NCBI GenBank assembly: GCA_015679245.1
Contig: CP064953.1
Location: 186,001 to 250,000, forward strand
Origin: Actinomycetaceae bacterium zg-1166
GTDB taxonomy: Bacteria; Actinomycetota; Actinomycetes; Actinomycetales; Actinomycetaceae
DNA: 64,000 nucleotides
Direction of reading: 5' to 3'
The notes beneath the pieces are model-generated. The model ran no database searches and was not told the DNA's origin. It saw only the letters and a list, made by a program, of their open reading frames with translations. How positions within the stretch are numbered: position 1 is the stretch's first letter; every line of letters starts with the position of its first letter. The translations under genes and the position numbers were made by a program. This document shows positions 18,451 through 27,185 of the stretch, piece after piece.

Positions 18451-19317
18451 TCAGTTACTCCGCCCGGACTCATCCATCGGTATTGAGCTGGCTACCTCGA
18501 TAAAGGTATTCACTAAACTCGATTTTTCTCCTCTACGAATAGCTAGGAAAAGCTGTGCTAATGGCCCATTTTCCAGAGGAAGAAAAGTTATTCCTGGAAA
18601 TTGAGCTATGTCAGCGGCTGATTTAGCAAGCGTACCGATTCCTTTACCTGTTGCAACGAGAGCTGCCCACTCGTCGTAATTCTCGCAGGTCAGAACCACT
18701 TGCGGTCGTGAGTTCGTGTCCCACTGGTCAAGATTTGTGCTCCCATTTGTAGTGTTAATAACGACTGGATAATTACTCAGTTCGTTCCATTCCATACTCG
18801 TGCGTTGAGAAAGTTCCAGGCGTTTACCTACCGCCACAACCCGAGGTTCGCTGTGTAGGCAAATAGAGATTATTTCTCCACTGCACAATTCATGACGTGC
18901 GATCGCTACATCAATATCCCGATGAATGAGAGCACTCGCGAGATCGTCGTAGCGCTTAAGATGGATTCCCACCCCTGACTTCTTTTCATATGTATCCGTC
19001 ACTGACAGTATCCAGGGGTGTGGGAGAATCCATGAAAACCCAATCGTCAGCTTCCGGTATCCACGCGCCTCAGTAATGCTGGCATCCACCTCAGCTAGAA
19101 CACGTTGAGAGCGCTCATAAAATCGTACCCCGGCTTCTGTAAGCTCAAATCGAGTAGAGGAGCGGATAACTAATGGAACTCCCAATGCTCGTTCAAGTTG
19201 TTGAATTGTTCGGGTAAGAGCTGGCTGGGTGAGATGCATCTGGACACTTGCTGCCGTGAAAGACTCTGCCTGTACAAGAGCAGTAAATGCGCGCATATGC
19301 CTGAGTTCTAGCTCCAT
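18451..19317 (-). CDS. LysR-family transcriptional regulator
   Basis: The 288-aa protein has an N-terminal winged helix-turn-helix (MELELRHMRAFTALVQAESF, AASVQMHLTQPALTRTIQQLERALGVPLV, TELTEAG-like wing). A LysR_substrate effector domain follows from about residue 88 (KLTIGFSWILPHP). It is divergent from the nitronate monooxygenase gene with 127 bp between the starts. That is the standard layout for a LysR regulator controlling its neighbour; I infer this relation. The effector is unknown. Confidence 0.9.
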   Translation of the reverse strand: MELELRHMRAFTALVQAESFTAASVQMHLTQPALTRTIQQLERALGVPLVIRSSTRFELTEAGVRFYERSQRVLAEVDASITEARGYRKLTIGFSWILPHPWILSVTDTYEKKSGVGIHLKRYDDLASALIHRDIDVAIARHELCSGEIISICLHSEPRVVAVGKRLELSQRTSMEWNELSNYPVVINTTNGSTNLDQWDTNSRPQVVLTCENYDEWAALVATGKGIGTLAKSAADIAQFPGITFLPLENGPLAQLFLAIRRGEKSSLVNTFIEVASSIPMDESGRSN

Positions 19318-19444
19318 ACCTGGAAATCATAGGCCATACTCATTCGGCATTTCTGTGCTGATCGACGCCCATCTATTCTTGAAGAAAAGACCTTATATGT
19401 ACGTACCGCACTCTTTTCCGTGTCAACATAAGGGAGACATATCG

Positions 19445-20467
19445 GTGGCATCACGGCAACTTCTCAACTCGCGCTTACCTCTCGTCGCAGCACCTATGGC
19501 GGGTGGACTCTCAAGCATCGAACTCGTACGCGCAGTATCCAATGCTGGAGCTTTCCCTTTTCTTGCTGCCGGTTACCAAAAACCAGACGCGTTAGACGAA
19601 CAGATCACTCGTGTTCGCTCGTTCGCAGAAAACTTTGGAGTTAATGTTTTCGTGCCGGCAACAACCACTATCAGAAACGACGAGCTCGCCGATTATGCGC
19701 GCGAGCTGCAACCTGATCTTGACGAGTACGGTCTCCAAGCCGATCTCAGTGCCGGATCGGATGAGGATTATTGGCACGAGAAGATTGAACTCTTGCTCGC
19801 TAATCCGGTTCCAGTTGTCTCCTTCACCTTCGGACTCCCAGATAGCAGCATCATTCACGCCCTCCATAACGTCGGAAGCACAACACTCGCCACCGTAACA
19901 ACCGCCGAAGAAGCTAAGCAAGCAGAAACACGTGGAGTAGATGGCCTTGTCGTCCAAGGGCCGCGAGCAGGAGGCCATAGCGCCACATTCACTCCCGAAC
20001 GAGAGATCTATGAGTGCAGCACGGTTGAGGTTGTACGCTCAATCCTTCCCGTCACAGCGCTCCCGGTCATTGCCGCAGGAGGTGTTGACGGGCCACATGC
20101 GGTTCGTACCCTCCTCGATGCTGGAGCTCACGCCGTGGCGGTGGGAACGCTGCTACTACGCACCACTGAAGCGGGAACATCATCCACATATCGCCGCGCA
20201 CTCGCTGACCCGGCTTTCACCGAAACCCTGATAACGAGAGCTTTCAGTGGTCGCCCTGCACGCTCACTGCGCAATGGATTTATTGATCGCCACCCACAAG
20301 CTCCGTGTGCGTATCCAGCGATTAATCATCTGACTCTCAGCATGAGAAAGGCTGCGGCTAAGGCAGGTGACGCCCACCGAATCGCGCTGTGGGCTGGAAC
20401 AGGATGGAGACAGGCCCGCTCGGAACCCGCAGCGCAGACCATTACTCGACTAGCAACGCTAATCTAA
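19445..20467 (+). CDS. Nitronate monooxygenase (2-nitropropane dioxygenase family)
   Basis: This FMN-dependent TIM-barrel enzyme oxidises alkyl nitronates and detoxifies propionate-3-nitronate in characterised relatives. The 340-aa protein starts with PLVAAPMAGGLSSIELVRAVSNAG. It carries GVNVFVPATT and GVDGLVVQGPRAGGHSATF, with the catalytic His region. LPVIAAGGVDGPHAVRTLLDAGAHAVAVGTLLL is the FMN phosphate-binding part. I chose the GTG at 19445 because AAGGGAGA precedes it and homology begins right there. The divergent LysR gene is the likely regulator. Confidence 0.88.
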   Translation: MASRQLLNSRLPLVAAPMAGGLSSIELVRAVSNAGAFPFLAAGYQKPDALDEQITRVRSFAENFGVNVFVPATTTIRNDELADYARELQPDLDEYGLQADLSAGSDEDYWHEKIELLLANPVPVVSFTFGLPDSSIIHALHNVGSTTLATVTTAEEAKQAETRGVDGLVVQGPRAGGHSATFTPEREIYECSTVEVVRSILPVTALPVIAAGGVDGPHAVRTLLDAGAHAVAVGTLLLRTTEAGTSSTYRRALADPAFTETLITRAFSGRPARSLRNGFIDRHPQAPCAYPAINHLTLSMRKAAAKAGDAHRIALWAGTGWRQARSEPAAQTITRLATLI

Positions 20468-20519
20468 CAATATCCACCTCTATGGGAGGATACCGCGATG
20501 ACTGCCGAGGATTTTCTCG

Positions 20520-20714
20520 TTGTTGGCGGTCAAACTACTGGGCATGTGTCAGGCGCTTGTCGTCAACGATGGGGCTCTGCCCAAGTACTGGGTGGAGGGA
20601 GCAAACCCACCCATCATCGACCCGCACACCTGGCAGCAGATCCAAGAAGACACAGCTCGGGCATGTGCCGCTGCCGGTCTTGACGATATCCTCGATCACG
20701 CACCGCTCGGGTAG
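20520..20714 (+). pseudogene. Fragment of a large serine recombinase
   Basis: A short open stretch encodes VVNDGALPKYWVEG followed by NPPIIDPHTWQQIQED. This matches the conserved part of the Recombinase domain in large serine integrases (pattern VNxGxxPxYYVExxHPAIIDxxxF), which sits just before the zinc ribbon. The catalytic resolvase domain and the rest are missing, and a stop follows within 20 residues. The last part (CAAAGLDDILDHAPLG) is not typical. It is evidence of a lost integrated element, not a working gene. Confidence 0.5.
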
Positions 20715-21353
20715 TGGGGACGCTGGAGATAATGCGTGAACGCGGTAACTACCGCAACGCGCTAGCTGGATCAGTGCGCTTAGTCTTTGACCCACGTAAG
20801 CTACTTCCTGCTATAAGCTATCTAAAGCTCAGATCACCTTAGCAGCACGTTATTTTATCTTCGACGGTATCGTGCCGTTGCCCAACCTTGTTGACGTGAG
20901 CCGAGGGAGGCCATTGTCGTTTCTCTGGCGTAGGGCGCACCATGAGTGTAAGGCCGTCAAAGTCTCGATAATAGTTACTTTGCCAGCTAGGCCTAAATGT
21001 CGAAGTATCACGTGGTCGATCTGTGGGGATATGGGGTGCAGATCGTAGAAATTGGCGTTTGGAGCAATCTAATCTGCCATGATGACGAGTCCTGTGAGCA
21101 GCATTGTGGCATTGGCGTTGAGCCTGGTAGAGGTAACTTTGTTGAAAATCTGAGGAGAGTTATCTGGGTTTGCACGAGAGGGTTGATCTAAGCCAGCAAT
21201 GTGCGCGCAAAAATCAAGAGTTCTTTCTGTAGGCATTTCCACTGCGTGGGGTGAGCCTCAAGGCGTGATCGTGCAGGTGCGAAAGGGGCAGGATTGCAGG
21301 GAAAACCGTGGTGGGCACCGACAACCTCGCATAAGGGTAGAGACGTGACTTCT
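20715..21353. other. Debris region without an intact gene
   Basis: Only short random frames are present. A piece at about 21233-21258 ends in GGGGTGAGCC and loosely resembles half of a type I-E CRISPR repeat, but it is isolated. The region is bounded by the recombinase scrap and the cas3 relic and reads as decayed mobile or defence DNA. Confidence 0.4.
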
Positions 21354-21816
21354 TCATTCCACGGTCACTGAGCTACCTATCGAGGATCGCGCGAGACATC
21401 TCGCTGTGGTAAAAGTGCTGTTTTTGACGGCGGGTATGAGTGAATCGATATCAATTCCCGCTTCGTGGAGGTGATCGACGAGATGAGCATAGTCGAGGCG
21501 ATCGGATATGAGAGTTTGAAAATCAACACTGCCTTTGCCGGCGTCGTGTGCAGCGGTGAGGAATACAAAGAGGCGTCCAATCTCCTCTTCGGTGAGTTGT
21601 GTGAGTGTGGCTAACTGCGCTCTGTGTGAGGAGCTGAGCCAAAAGCACCGTAACCATCCTGCGACACATGCTGAATCGGCGCAGTGTTGTGGGAGTGAAA
21701 GAAACCAGTTTCATCGCCTGATTTAGTCCACACTGAACGAAGAGCGTTCGAGAGATAGGGGCGAGGTCTACCTGGGTGGAAACACTCTCAAGTAGGGAAG
21801 GCCGGGGCTTATCCAT
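21354..21816 (-). pseudogene. cas3: Relic of type I-E cas3 (N-terminal HD nuclease part), frameshifted
   Basis: Read on the minus strand through three frames, the fragment gives a continuous Cas3-like N-terminus. MDKPRPSLLESVSTQVDLAP leads into WTKSGDETG in a second frame and then NWFLSLPQHCADSACVAGWL. The same third frame continues to GRLFVFLTAAHDAGKGSVDF and LVDHLHEAG in the order expected of Cas3 (LWAKS, first HD-motif His, HD-x-GK, xFQ). The metal-ligand His and HD residues are still readable, yet two frameshifts and an early stop at 21354 remove everything after the first half of the HD domain. The helicase part and the cascade genes are absent. Identification is from motif order only. 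Confidence 0.68.
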
Positions 21817-22022
21817 GACTTGAGTGTAATGTGCTTCAAGGATGTACAACCCCTTAAAGACCCCAAGATCCCAGTCGATAACTACGTGTAAATTTACTGC
21901 TAGACCTCTTAGATCTCCAGAAGAGATGCTGTGGGCGGTGTGCTCTGGTAAGCGATGGTGGAATCTCGTAGAGGCTGAAGTTCTCATTCTGCAAAGCTGA
22001 CACGTTGATCTAGTGAAATCTC
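21817..22022. other. Gap upstream of the cas3 relic
   Basis: About 200 bases with no gene. It holds the 5' flank of the cas3 relic and ends at the promoter of the sugar operon. Confidence 0.4.
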
Positions 22023-22053
22023 TTGACATGTGTGACGTGCCTTCCTCTATACT
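22023..22053 (+). promoter_or_regulatory. Promoter of the ribose/deoxyribose-type operon
   Basis: TTGACA (22023-22028) and TATACT (22048-22053) match the vegetative consensus well, although the 19-bp spacer is longer than ideal. The expected start site falls at about 22060, right at a palindromic operator and about 75 nt before the kinase start. Confidence 0.65.
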
Positions 22054-22060
22054 TTCTAGT

Positions 22061-22082
22061 TGTACGTAGATGTACACATACA
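22061..22082. promoter_or_regulatory. Candidate GntR operator
   Basis: TGTAC and GTACA half-sites form an inverted repeat (22061-22076) and a wider TTGTA/TACAA pair surrounds it. The site lies at the predicted transcription start of the sugar operon. A GntR/HutC regulator is encoded at the end of the same cluster, so repression released by a sugar or sugar phosphate is likely. The link is inferred. Confidence 0.5.
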
Positions 22083-22135
22083 AGTGCTATTGACGACGAC
22101 GTAGATAGCAAGACTGCACAAACAAGGGGGTAGTT

Positions 22136-23035
22136 GTGATTCTTGTAGTTGGCAGCTATGGAACCGGCATCACACTGCAGGTCCCACGAGTTCCTGAACG
22201 CGGTGAAACACTTGCCGGAGCAACTCTTTCGATTGGCTATGGAGGAAAATCCTCGAATCAAGCCGTTGCTGCTCGTCGGCAAGGCGTAGAAGTCGAACTC
22301 ATCACCACTGTTGGTGATGATTCCTTTGGTCATGACGCTTTCGAACTGTGGAAGCGCGAAGGAATCGGATCATCCAACGTCGCGATCTCGAAAGAACGAG
22401 CAACGATGGCAGGTGCGATTTTGGTTGAGCCTTCAGGTGATAATCGCATCGCAATCGCTTCGGGAGCATTGGACGAGATGACACCCGTGTGGATAGAGGA
22501 AAAAGCAGACATTTTCGATCAAGCATCGCTCGTAGTACTCTGCCTCGAATGTCCCGATGATGTCGTAACTCAAACAGTCCAGATGGCTGCAGAAAGAAAA
22601 ATTCCGGTGATCTTAAATCCGGCACCAGCCAAAAAATTAACCAAGGAGACCATCGCACTCGCAACCTACTTCATTCCGAACGAGACAGAGTACGAATTCT
22701 ACAAACGCGAAGGGTACTCACGCACCACCGGGCAAACACTAATTGTCACTCGTGGTGAAGAAGGAGTATTGGTCGCCGACGAAACAGGAGAGCGTGAATA
22801 TCGTCCATACGTACAGGAGAAGGTGGTAGATACAACGGGCGCAGGTGACACCTTTGTTGGCACATTTGCGGCAGGTATCGCTCGTGGACTTGATCTTGAT
22901 GAAGCAGTGAAGAGAGCAATCGTCTCTTCCGCAATTTCCGTTACGAGGAATGAGGTTATTCCCGCAATTCCACGACTTGCGGAAGTCGATGAGGCTTTGA
23001 GGATCTACGAAAGCAGCGAAGGAGGAATGGGCTGA
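22136..23035 (+). CDS. PfkB-family sugar kinase (ribokinase-like)
   Basis: The 299-aa kinase has the PfkB family pattern. The N-terminal VVGSYGTGITLQVPRVPERGE is followed by the substrate loop GGKSSNQAVAARRQG, mid-protein PVILNPAPAK and FIPNETEYE, and the anion-hole signature VVDTTGAGDTFVGTFAAGIA with the catalytic Asp. It most likely phosphorylates ribose or 2-deoxyribose at O5, given RbsD and DeoC in the same operon. GTG start with a GGGGG-type RBS. It is the first gene and overlaps the permease start by one base. Confidence 0.85.
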   Translation: MILVVGSYGTGITLQVPRVPERGETLAGATLSIGYGGKSSNQAVAARRQGVEVELITTVGDDSFGHDAFELWKREGIGSSNVAISKERATMAGAILVEPSGDNRIAIASGALDEMTPVWIEEKADIFDQASLVVLCLECPDDVVTQTVQMAAERKIPVILNPAPAKKLTKETIALATYFIPNETEYEFYKREGYSRTTGQTLIVTRGEEGVLVADETGEREYRPYVQEKVVDTTGAGDTFVGTFAAGIARGLDLDEAVKRAIVSSAISVTRNEVIPAIPRLAEVDEALRIYESSEGGMG

Positions 23036-24090
23036 TGAGTGAGATTGAAACTGCTTCTCCAGTTGGTGGGTTACATCAGAAACTTCGAGAGAAACCTGGC
23101 GTAGATACACACGGTGTACGTCCAAGCCACACATCAGATTGGAATGACAGGATACGCAAGTTCTCGACGCTTGCAGGATTGATGGCTCTCGTTATATACG
23201 GATTCGCATTTGTCGATGGCTACGGATCGGGCGCAAACATCTTTGGTGTAAGCCAGCAGGTCGCTCAAATCGGAATCATGTCGATTGGAATGACGTTTGT
23301 GCTCATCAATGGAGAGATCGATCTATCAGTGGGATCGATCTATGGGTTATCGGCAGTATGCTGCGGACTTCTTATTGCGAATAATAATGTCCCATGGCCT
23401 GTAGCGGTTCTCATGGCGATCTGCGTCGGAGGAGCGTGTGGAATTCTCAACGGAATAATGACCGTTGGTTTGAGAATTCCCTCCTTTATCGTCACACTGG
23501 GGACTCTTTCGATCTTCAGAGGAGCGGCTCTAATTATCTCTGGTGGAACACCTATCTCGTTGAACTCCAGTGATGCGAATGTGCGCTCCTTCAACTTTTT
23601 AGGACAAGGGAAAATTGCAGGAATTATTCCGATGCAATTCGTTGTTTTTGTTGTCATTGCACTGTTGGGATGGCTTCTACTACACCGTGCACGTTTAGGG
23701 TATGAAACTTATGCGGTTGGTGGTTCTGTCAATGCGGCCAAGCTCTCTGGAATCAATACGAATCGAATTAAAATTACCGCATTTGTTATTACAGGAGCAA
23801 CGGCTGGGCTTGCAGGTGCACTTGGAATTGCATTTCTCTCGTATGTTCAAGGTGTCACGGGTACAGGAATGGAACTCACGGTCATCTCTGCCGTTATTAT
23901 CGGCGGTGCAGCTCTCACTGGAGGATCAGGAACGATATGGGGAACTGTTGTTGGAGTATTTTTCATTGGTGTTCTCCAAAATATTCTCAACCTTCAGGGA
24001 ATCTCATCATTTTGGCAGACAGTGGCTACAGGCGCAGTCATCATCATTGCTGTCGCCGCCGATGCCGCTCTGTCAAAAGGTAAGAAATAG
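23035..24090 (+). CDS. Sugar ABC transporter permease (RbsC-like)
   Basis: A 351-aa inner-membrane permease of the BPD_transp_2 family. A hydrophilic N-terminal tail of about 45 residues precedes eight or more membrane segments. The conserved NGEIDLSVGSIYGLSAV, the FIVTLGTLSIFRGAAL stretch and VISAVIIGGAALTGGSGTIWGTVVG near the C-terminus are typical of RbsC/XylH. It is translationally coupled to the kinase. It would work with the binding protein and the ATPase downstream to import a pentose. Confidence 0.88.
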   Translation: MSEIETASPVGGLHQKLREKPGVDTHGVRPSHTSDWNDRIRKFSTLAGLMALVIYGFAFVDGYGSGANIFGVSQQVAQIGIMSIGMTFVLINGEIDLSVGSIYGLSAVCCGLLIANNNVPWPVAVLMAICVGGACGILNGIMTVGLRIPSFIVTLGTLSIFRGAALIISGGTPISLNSSDANVRSFNFLGQGKIAGIIPMQFVVFVVIALLGWLLLHRARLGYETYAVGGSVNAAKLSGINTNRIKITAFVITGATAGLAGALGIAFLSYVQGVTGTGMELTVISAVIIGGAALTGGSGTIWGTVVGVFFIGVLQNILNLQGISSFWQTVATGAVIIIAVAADAALSKGKK

Positions 24091-24120
24091 AAATTTATTA
24101 CTCTCATATAAGGAAGTATG

Positions 24121-25158
24121 ATGAAGAAAATAAAGTCTAAAAAACGAGTAAGTATTGTTGCTGCGATCGCAGCTTGTGCTTTAACACTTGCTGGTTGCGG
24201 TGCTAGTAACACAAATGGAAGCAGCGAAAATAGCGCAGCCAACAACGATAGTTCGGAATTTAAGTTAGCTGACCGTATCGCCAAGAAAGCTAAAAACGGC
24301 GAAAAGCTCGTCATTAAGCTATCCTACCACGATCCTTCGTTGGCATTCGCTGCACCAATCGAAAAAGGCATGAAGCGAGCAGGAGACGAACTCGGTGTTG
24401 ACGTTCAACTCATCGGTCCTGCCGGAGGCGATCCTGCCGCGCAAGTCTCGGAAATTCAGACGTTGATTACACAGGGAAAAATTGATGGTCTTGCGGTTTC
24501 CTCGGCCTCGAACGACGCGCTTAAGCCAGTGATCCAGCAGGCTTTCGATGCAGGCATTCCTGTGATCTCATTCAATACAAACAATCCTGATTCTCGGCAG
24601 CTGGGATTTGTTGGGCAGGATCTCAGAGCTTCTGGAAAGACCGAAGGCGAAAAGCTCCTAGAAGTGCTCGGTGATAAAAAGGGCGAGATCGTCGTTGTCT
24701 CGGTCGACACTGGTGCAGGTTGGTCAAATGACCGTTTCTCTGGTTTTGAAGAGGCTCTGAAAGGGTCTGGTAACACGATTTTTGGACCAGTCAATACTGG
24801 AAATGAACCAACTGGTGCTTATAACACGATTGAATCGACAATGGCAGGAAAGAAGGATGCAGTTGCATTGGTTTCGATGGACTGTTGCTCATTTACTGCT
24901 GGTGGCACATGGGTGAAGCAACATGACATGGTTGGAAAGATCGCGCTGGTGGGGTTCGATCTTCAAGCCCAAACCATCGACAACGTGAAGAATGACGTTG
25001 CGGCGTTCACTATCGGACAAGCCCCCGAAGCTCAGGGCTACCAGGCAGTGAAACTACTTTTCGATTTTGTTGTTCACGGAAAGACGATTTCAGACGTCGA
25101 TACAGGTGCAGAGATCTTCACAAAGGCCAACATCAATGATGCACCCGCTGAAGGGTGA
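24121..25158 (+). CDS. Sugar ABC transporter substrate-binding lipoprotein (RbsB-like)
   Basis: The protein begins with a basic n-region, a hydrophobic core (VSIVAAIAACALTL) and the lipobox LAGC, so it is a membrane-anchored lipoprotein of 345 aa. A Ser/Asn-rich linker precedes a Peripla_BP_4 domain with GKIDGLAVSSASNDALKPV, IPVISFNTNNPDSRQLGFVGQD and ALVGFDLQAQTIDNVKN. Two ATGs lie in tandem (24118 and 24121); the second has the better distance from AGGAAG. It probably binds a pentose or a related sugar. Confidence 0.88.
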   Translation: MKKIKSKKRVSIVAAIAACALTLAGCGASNTNGSSENSAANNDSSEFKLADRIAKKAKNGEKLVIKLSYHDPSLAFAAPIEKGMKRAGDELGVDVQLIGPAGGDPAAQVSEIQTLITQGKIDGLAVSSASNDALKPVIQQAFDAGIPVISFNTNNPDSRQLGFVGQDLRASGKTEGEKLLEVLGDKKGEIVVVSVDTGAGWSNDRFSGFEEALKGSGNTIFGPVNTGNEPTGAYNTIESTMAGKKDAVALVSMDCCSFTAGGTWVKQHDMVGKIALVGFDLQAQTIDNVKNDVAAFTIGQAPEAQGYQAVKLLFDFVVHGKTISDVDTGAEIFTKANINDAPAEG

Positions 25159-25164
25159 GAGCCG

Positions 25165-26709
25165 ATGAGTGGATCACAAGAATCACCTCCCACTCCAGTC
25201 GAGTCTTCCGCGCTACTTTCAGCTGAGTCAATCTCGAAACACTATGGTGCCTTCTATGCCCTCCGCGATGTATCGCTTTCGCTTCATGCTGGCGAATTGG
25301 TTGCGGTGATGGGAGAGAACGGTGCAGGTAAATCGACTCTTATGAAGATTCTGGCTGGAATAGAAGCCCCGTCGAGTGGAACTATCCACGGGTCTCTTCG
25401 CTCAGACTCGATGGAACCTCTCAGCCAGCGTCAATTGGAGCATTACGTTGCGATAGTGCCACAAGAAATTGATCTTGCCGACGATCGTAGCGTTGCACAG
25501 AACATCTTCATGGGGATTGAACCGGGAAATAGATTCTTTCCCGCACCACGAAAGATCATTGAAGCTGCGCAAGAAATTCTGACAAAGATCGGATCGACGA
25601 TTAATCCTCGGTGGCGTGCCGGAGATATGGACTCGGCTTCACAGCAGATGGTGCTGATCGCACGTGCTCTCGCGCGGAAAGCGAAGGTAGTTATCTTCGA
25701 CGAACCGACGGCAAACCTCTCACCTAGGGAATCAGAATCACTCTTTGCCGTGATTTCGAGTCTCAAGGCCAAGGGAGTGGGAATCCTTTATGTCTCGCAC
25801 AGGATCCCAGAAGTTATGGAACTCTCGGATAGGATCGAGGTTCTTCGTGATGGTGTTCGCACAGGGAGTTGGCACACTTCTTCCACAACAGCTGAACAAG
25901 TCATAAATTCGATGGTTGGCAGAGATTTGGATCTATCAGCTCGTCTGCAACCACGAGAAGCCGCAACAGCTCCACAACTGGTCGTCGAGGGGTTAAAAGG
26001 TAGCAGATTTGGTCCGGTGAGTCTTACCGTACAACCTGGCCAAGTCCTCGGAGTGGCTGGCTTACCTGATTCGGGTCGTGAGGAGTTGTTAAAGACGATT
26101 TATGGCGCTGCTTCGAAACAGGATGGCTCTGTCACGGTAGATGGAAAACGGATTGATGGACGATCTGTTGATTACTCTGTCAGGAACGGTGTTGCCTATC
26201 TTCCGGGTGAGCGTCGAACTGCGGGAATCTTTCCTGCCATGTCGGTCAAAGATAACATCTCGGTTCTTGTTACAAAGCAACATACGCGCTTCGGTCTCAT
26301 CACGAGGAAGCGTATGTCCGATAGTGCACAGACATACGCAGATGTTGTGAATGTCAGAGCTCCTTCATTGGATTTGCCGATCACAAGTTTATCGGGAGGT
26401 AATCAACAGAAGGCACTTCTCGCACGCTTACTCGCAACTAAGCCGAAGATCATGCTCCTGGATGAGCCCACACGCGGGGTGGATGTGGGAGCGAAGGCAG
26501 AGGTCTACTCAGTCATAAATGCTCTCACTGATACGGGAATGGCAGTTCTGCTCTCCTCGTCAGATTTACCAGAACTACTGAGCCAGTGTCATCAAATTTT
26601 AGTGATGTTCAGAGGCCAAATTGTTGCACAGTTAAACGCCAACGAAACGTCAGAAGAAGAAATCATGGCCTACGCAACGTTGGGTCAAAAAATCGAGGAG
26701 GAACAATGA
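25165..26709 (+). CDS. Sugar ABC transporter ATP-binding protein (RbsA-like, duplicated ATPase)
   Basis: The 514-aa protein has two ABC domains as in RbsA/XylG. The first has Walker A GENGAGKST, a degenerate signature (DSASQQMVLIARAL) and Walker B VVIFDEPTANLS. The second has a variant Walker A region (GLPDSGREELL), an intact signature LSGGNQQKALLARLLA and Walker B IMLLDEPTRGVDVGA. Such asymmetry is normal for this family. It sits six bases after the binding-protein gene, and its stop overlaps the rbsD start. Confidence 0.9.
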   Translation: MSGSQESPPTPVESSALLSAESISKHYGAFYALRDVSLSLHAGELVAVMGENGAGKSTLMKILAGIEAPSSGTIHGSLRSDSMEPLSQRQLEHYVAIVPQEIDLADDRSVAQNIFMGIEPGNRFFPAPRKIIEAAQEILTKIGSTINPRWRAGDMDSASQQMVLIARALARKAKVVIFDEPTANLSPRESESLFAVISSLKAKGVGILYVSHRIPEVMELSDRIEVLRDGVRTGSWHTSSTTAEQVINSMVGRDLDLSARLQPREAATAPQLVVEGLKGSRFGPVSLTVQPGQVLGVAGLPDSGREELLKTIYGAASKQDGSVTVDGKRIDGRSVDYSVRNGVAYLPGERRTAGIFPAMSVKDNISVLVTKQHTRFGLITRKRMSDSAQTYADVVNVRAPSLDLPITSLSGGNQQKALLARLLATKPKIMLLDEPTRGVDVGAKAEVYSVINALTDTGMAVLLSSSDLPELLSQCHQILVMFRGQIVAQLNANETSEEEIMAYATLGQKIEEEQ

Positions 26710-27185
26710 AGAAGCGCGGAATACTCAATGCTGAGCTTTCCAAGGCAGTTGCGTCGATGGGGCACACTGACATCATGATGGTGGTCGATGCGGGATATCC
26801 TATTCCACGAAATGCGTGGAGAGTGGATCTAGCCATCTCGGAAGACCTTCCCACAACAGCGCAAGTTCTCAAGCTCATCAGTGAAGAAATGTTTGTTGAG
26901 GAAACGTATCTTGCTGAAGATGTCCCAGAATACAACGCACCTCTCAATAATCTCGTCAATGAGATCTTCACTGAAGCCGAACATAAGTTTGCGACTCATG
27001 AAGAGCTACTTGTAGATTTTGGACACCGTGCCAAAGTAATTGTGAGGACAGGGGCATTTAATCCATGGGGAAATATTGCTCTTGTGAGTGGTGTTGATGC
27101 ACCGAAGTTTTTCAATAAGCCTGGAGTGGTAGTTCCTGAAAACTATCAAGCTCGTGTTGCGCTCATGTCAGAGAATGGAAAGTAA
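26706..27185 (+). CDS. rbsD: D-ribose pyranase / FucU-RbsD mutarotase family protein
   Basis: RbsD converts beta-ribopyranose to the furanose form that ribokinase needs. The 159-aa protein starts MKKRGILNAELSKAVASMGH, giving the catalytic His20, and Asp28 lies in VVDAGYPIP. The C-terminal VRTGAFNPWGNIALVSGV fills the active-site tail. It is about 20 residues longer than E. coli RbsD. The ATG at 26706 overlaps the ATPase stop (ATGA); longer forms run into the ATPase gene. Fucose mutarotase is the related alternative. Confidence 0.85.
   Translation: MKKRGILNAELSKAVASMGHTDIMMVVDAGYPIPRNAWRVDLAISEDLPTTAQVLKLISEEMFVEETYLAEDVPEYNAPLNNLVNEIFTEAEHKFATHEELLVDFGHRAKVIVRTGAFNPWGNIALVSGVDAPKFFNKPGVVVPENYQARVALMSENGK

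Noticed and set aside
20997-21191. 64-codon frame in the debris region
   Set aside because: No RBS, no family resemblance and surrounded by gene debris.
21233-21258. Half CRISPR-like repeat (ends GGGGTGAGCC)
   Set aside because: It is isolated, lacks a matching partner at the right distance and could be chance.
21523-22083. 186-codon minus-strand open frame
   Set aside because: It crosses the cas3 relic in a mixed frame. Only short parts are meaningful and they belong to the relic.
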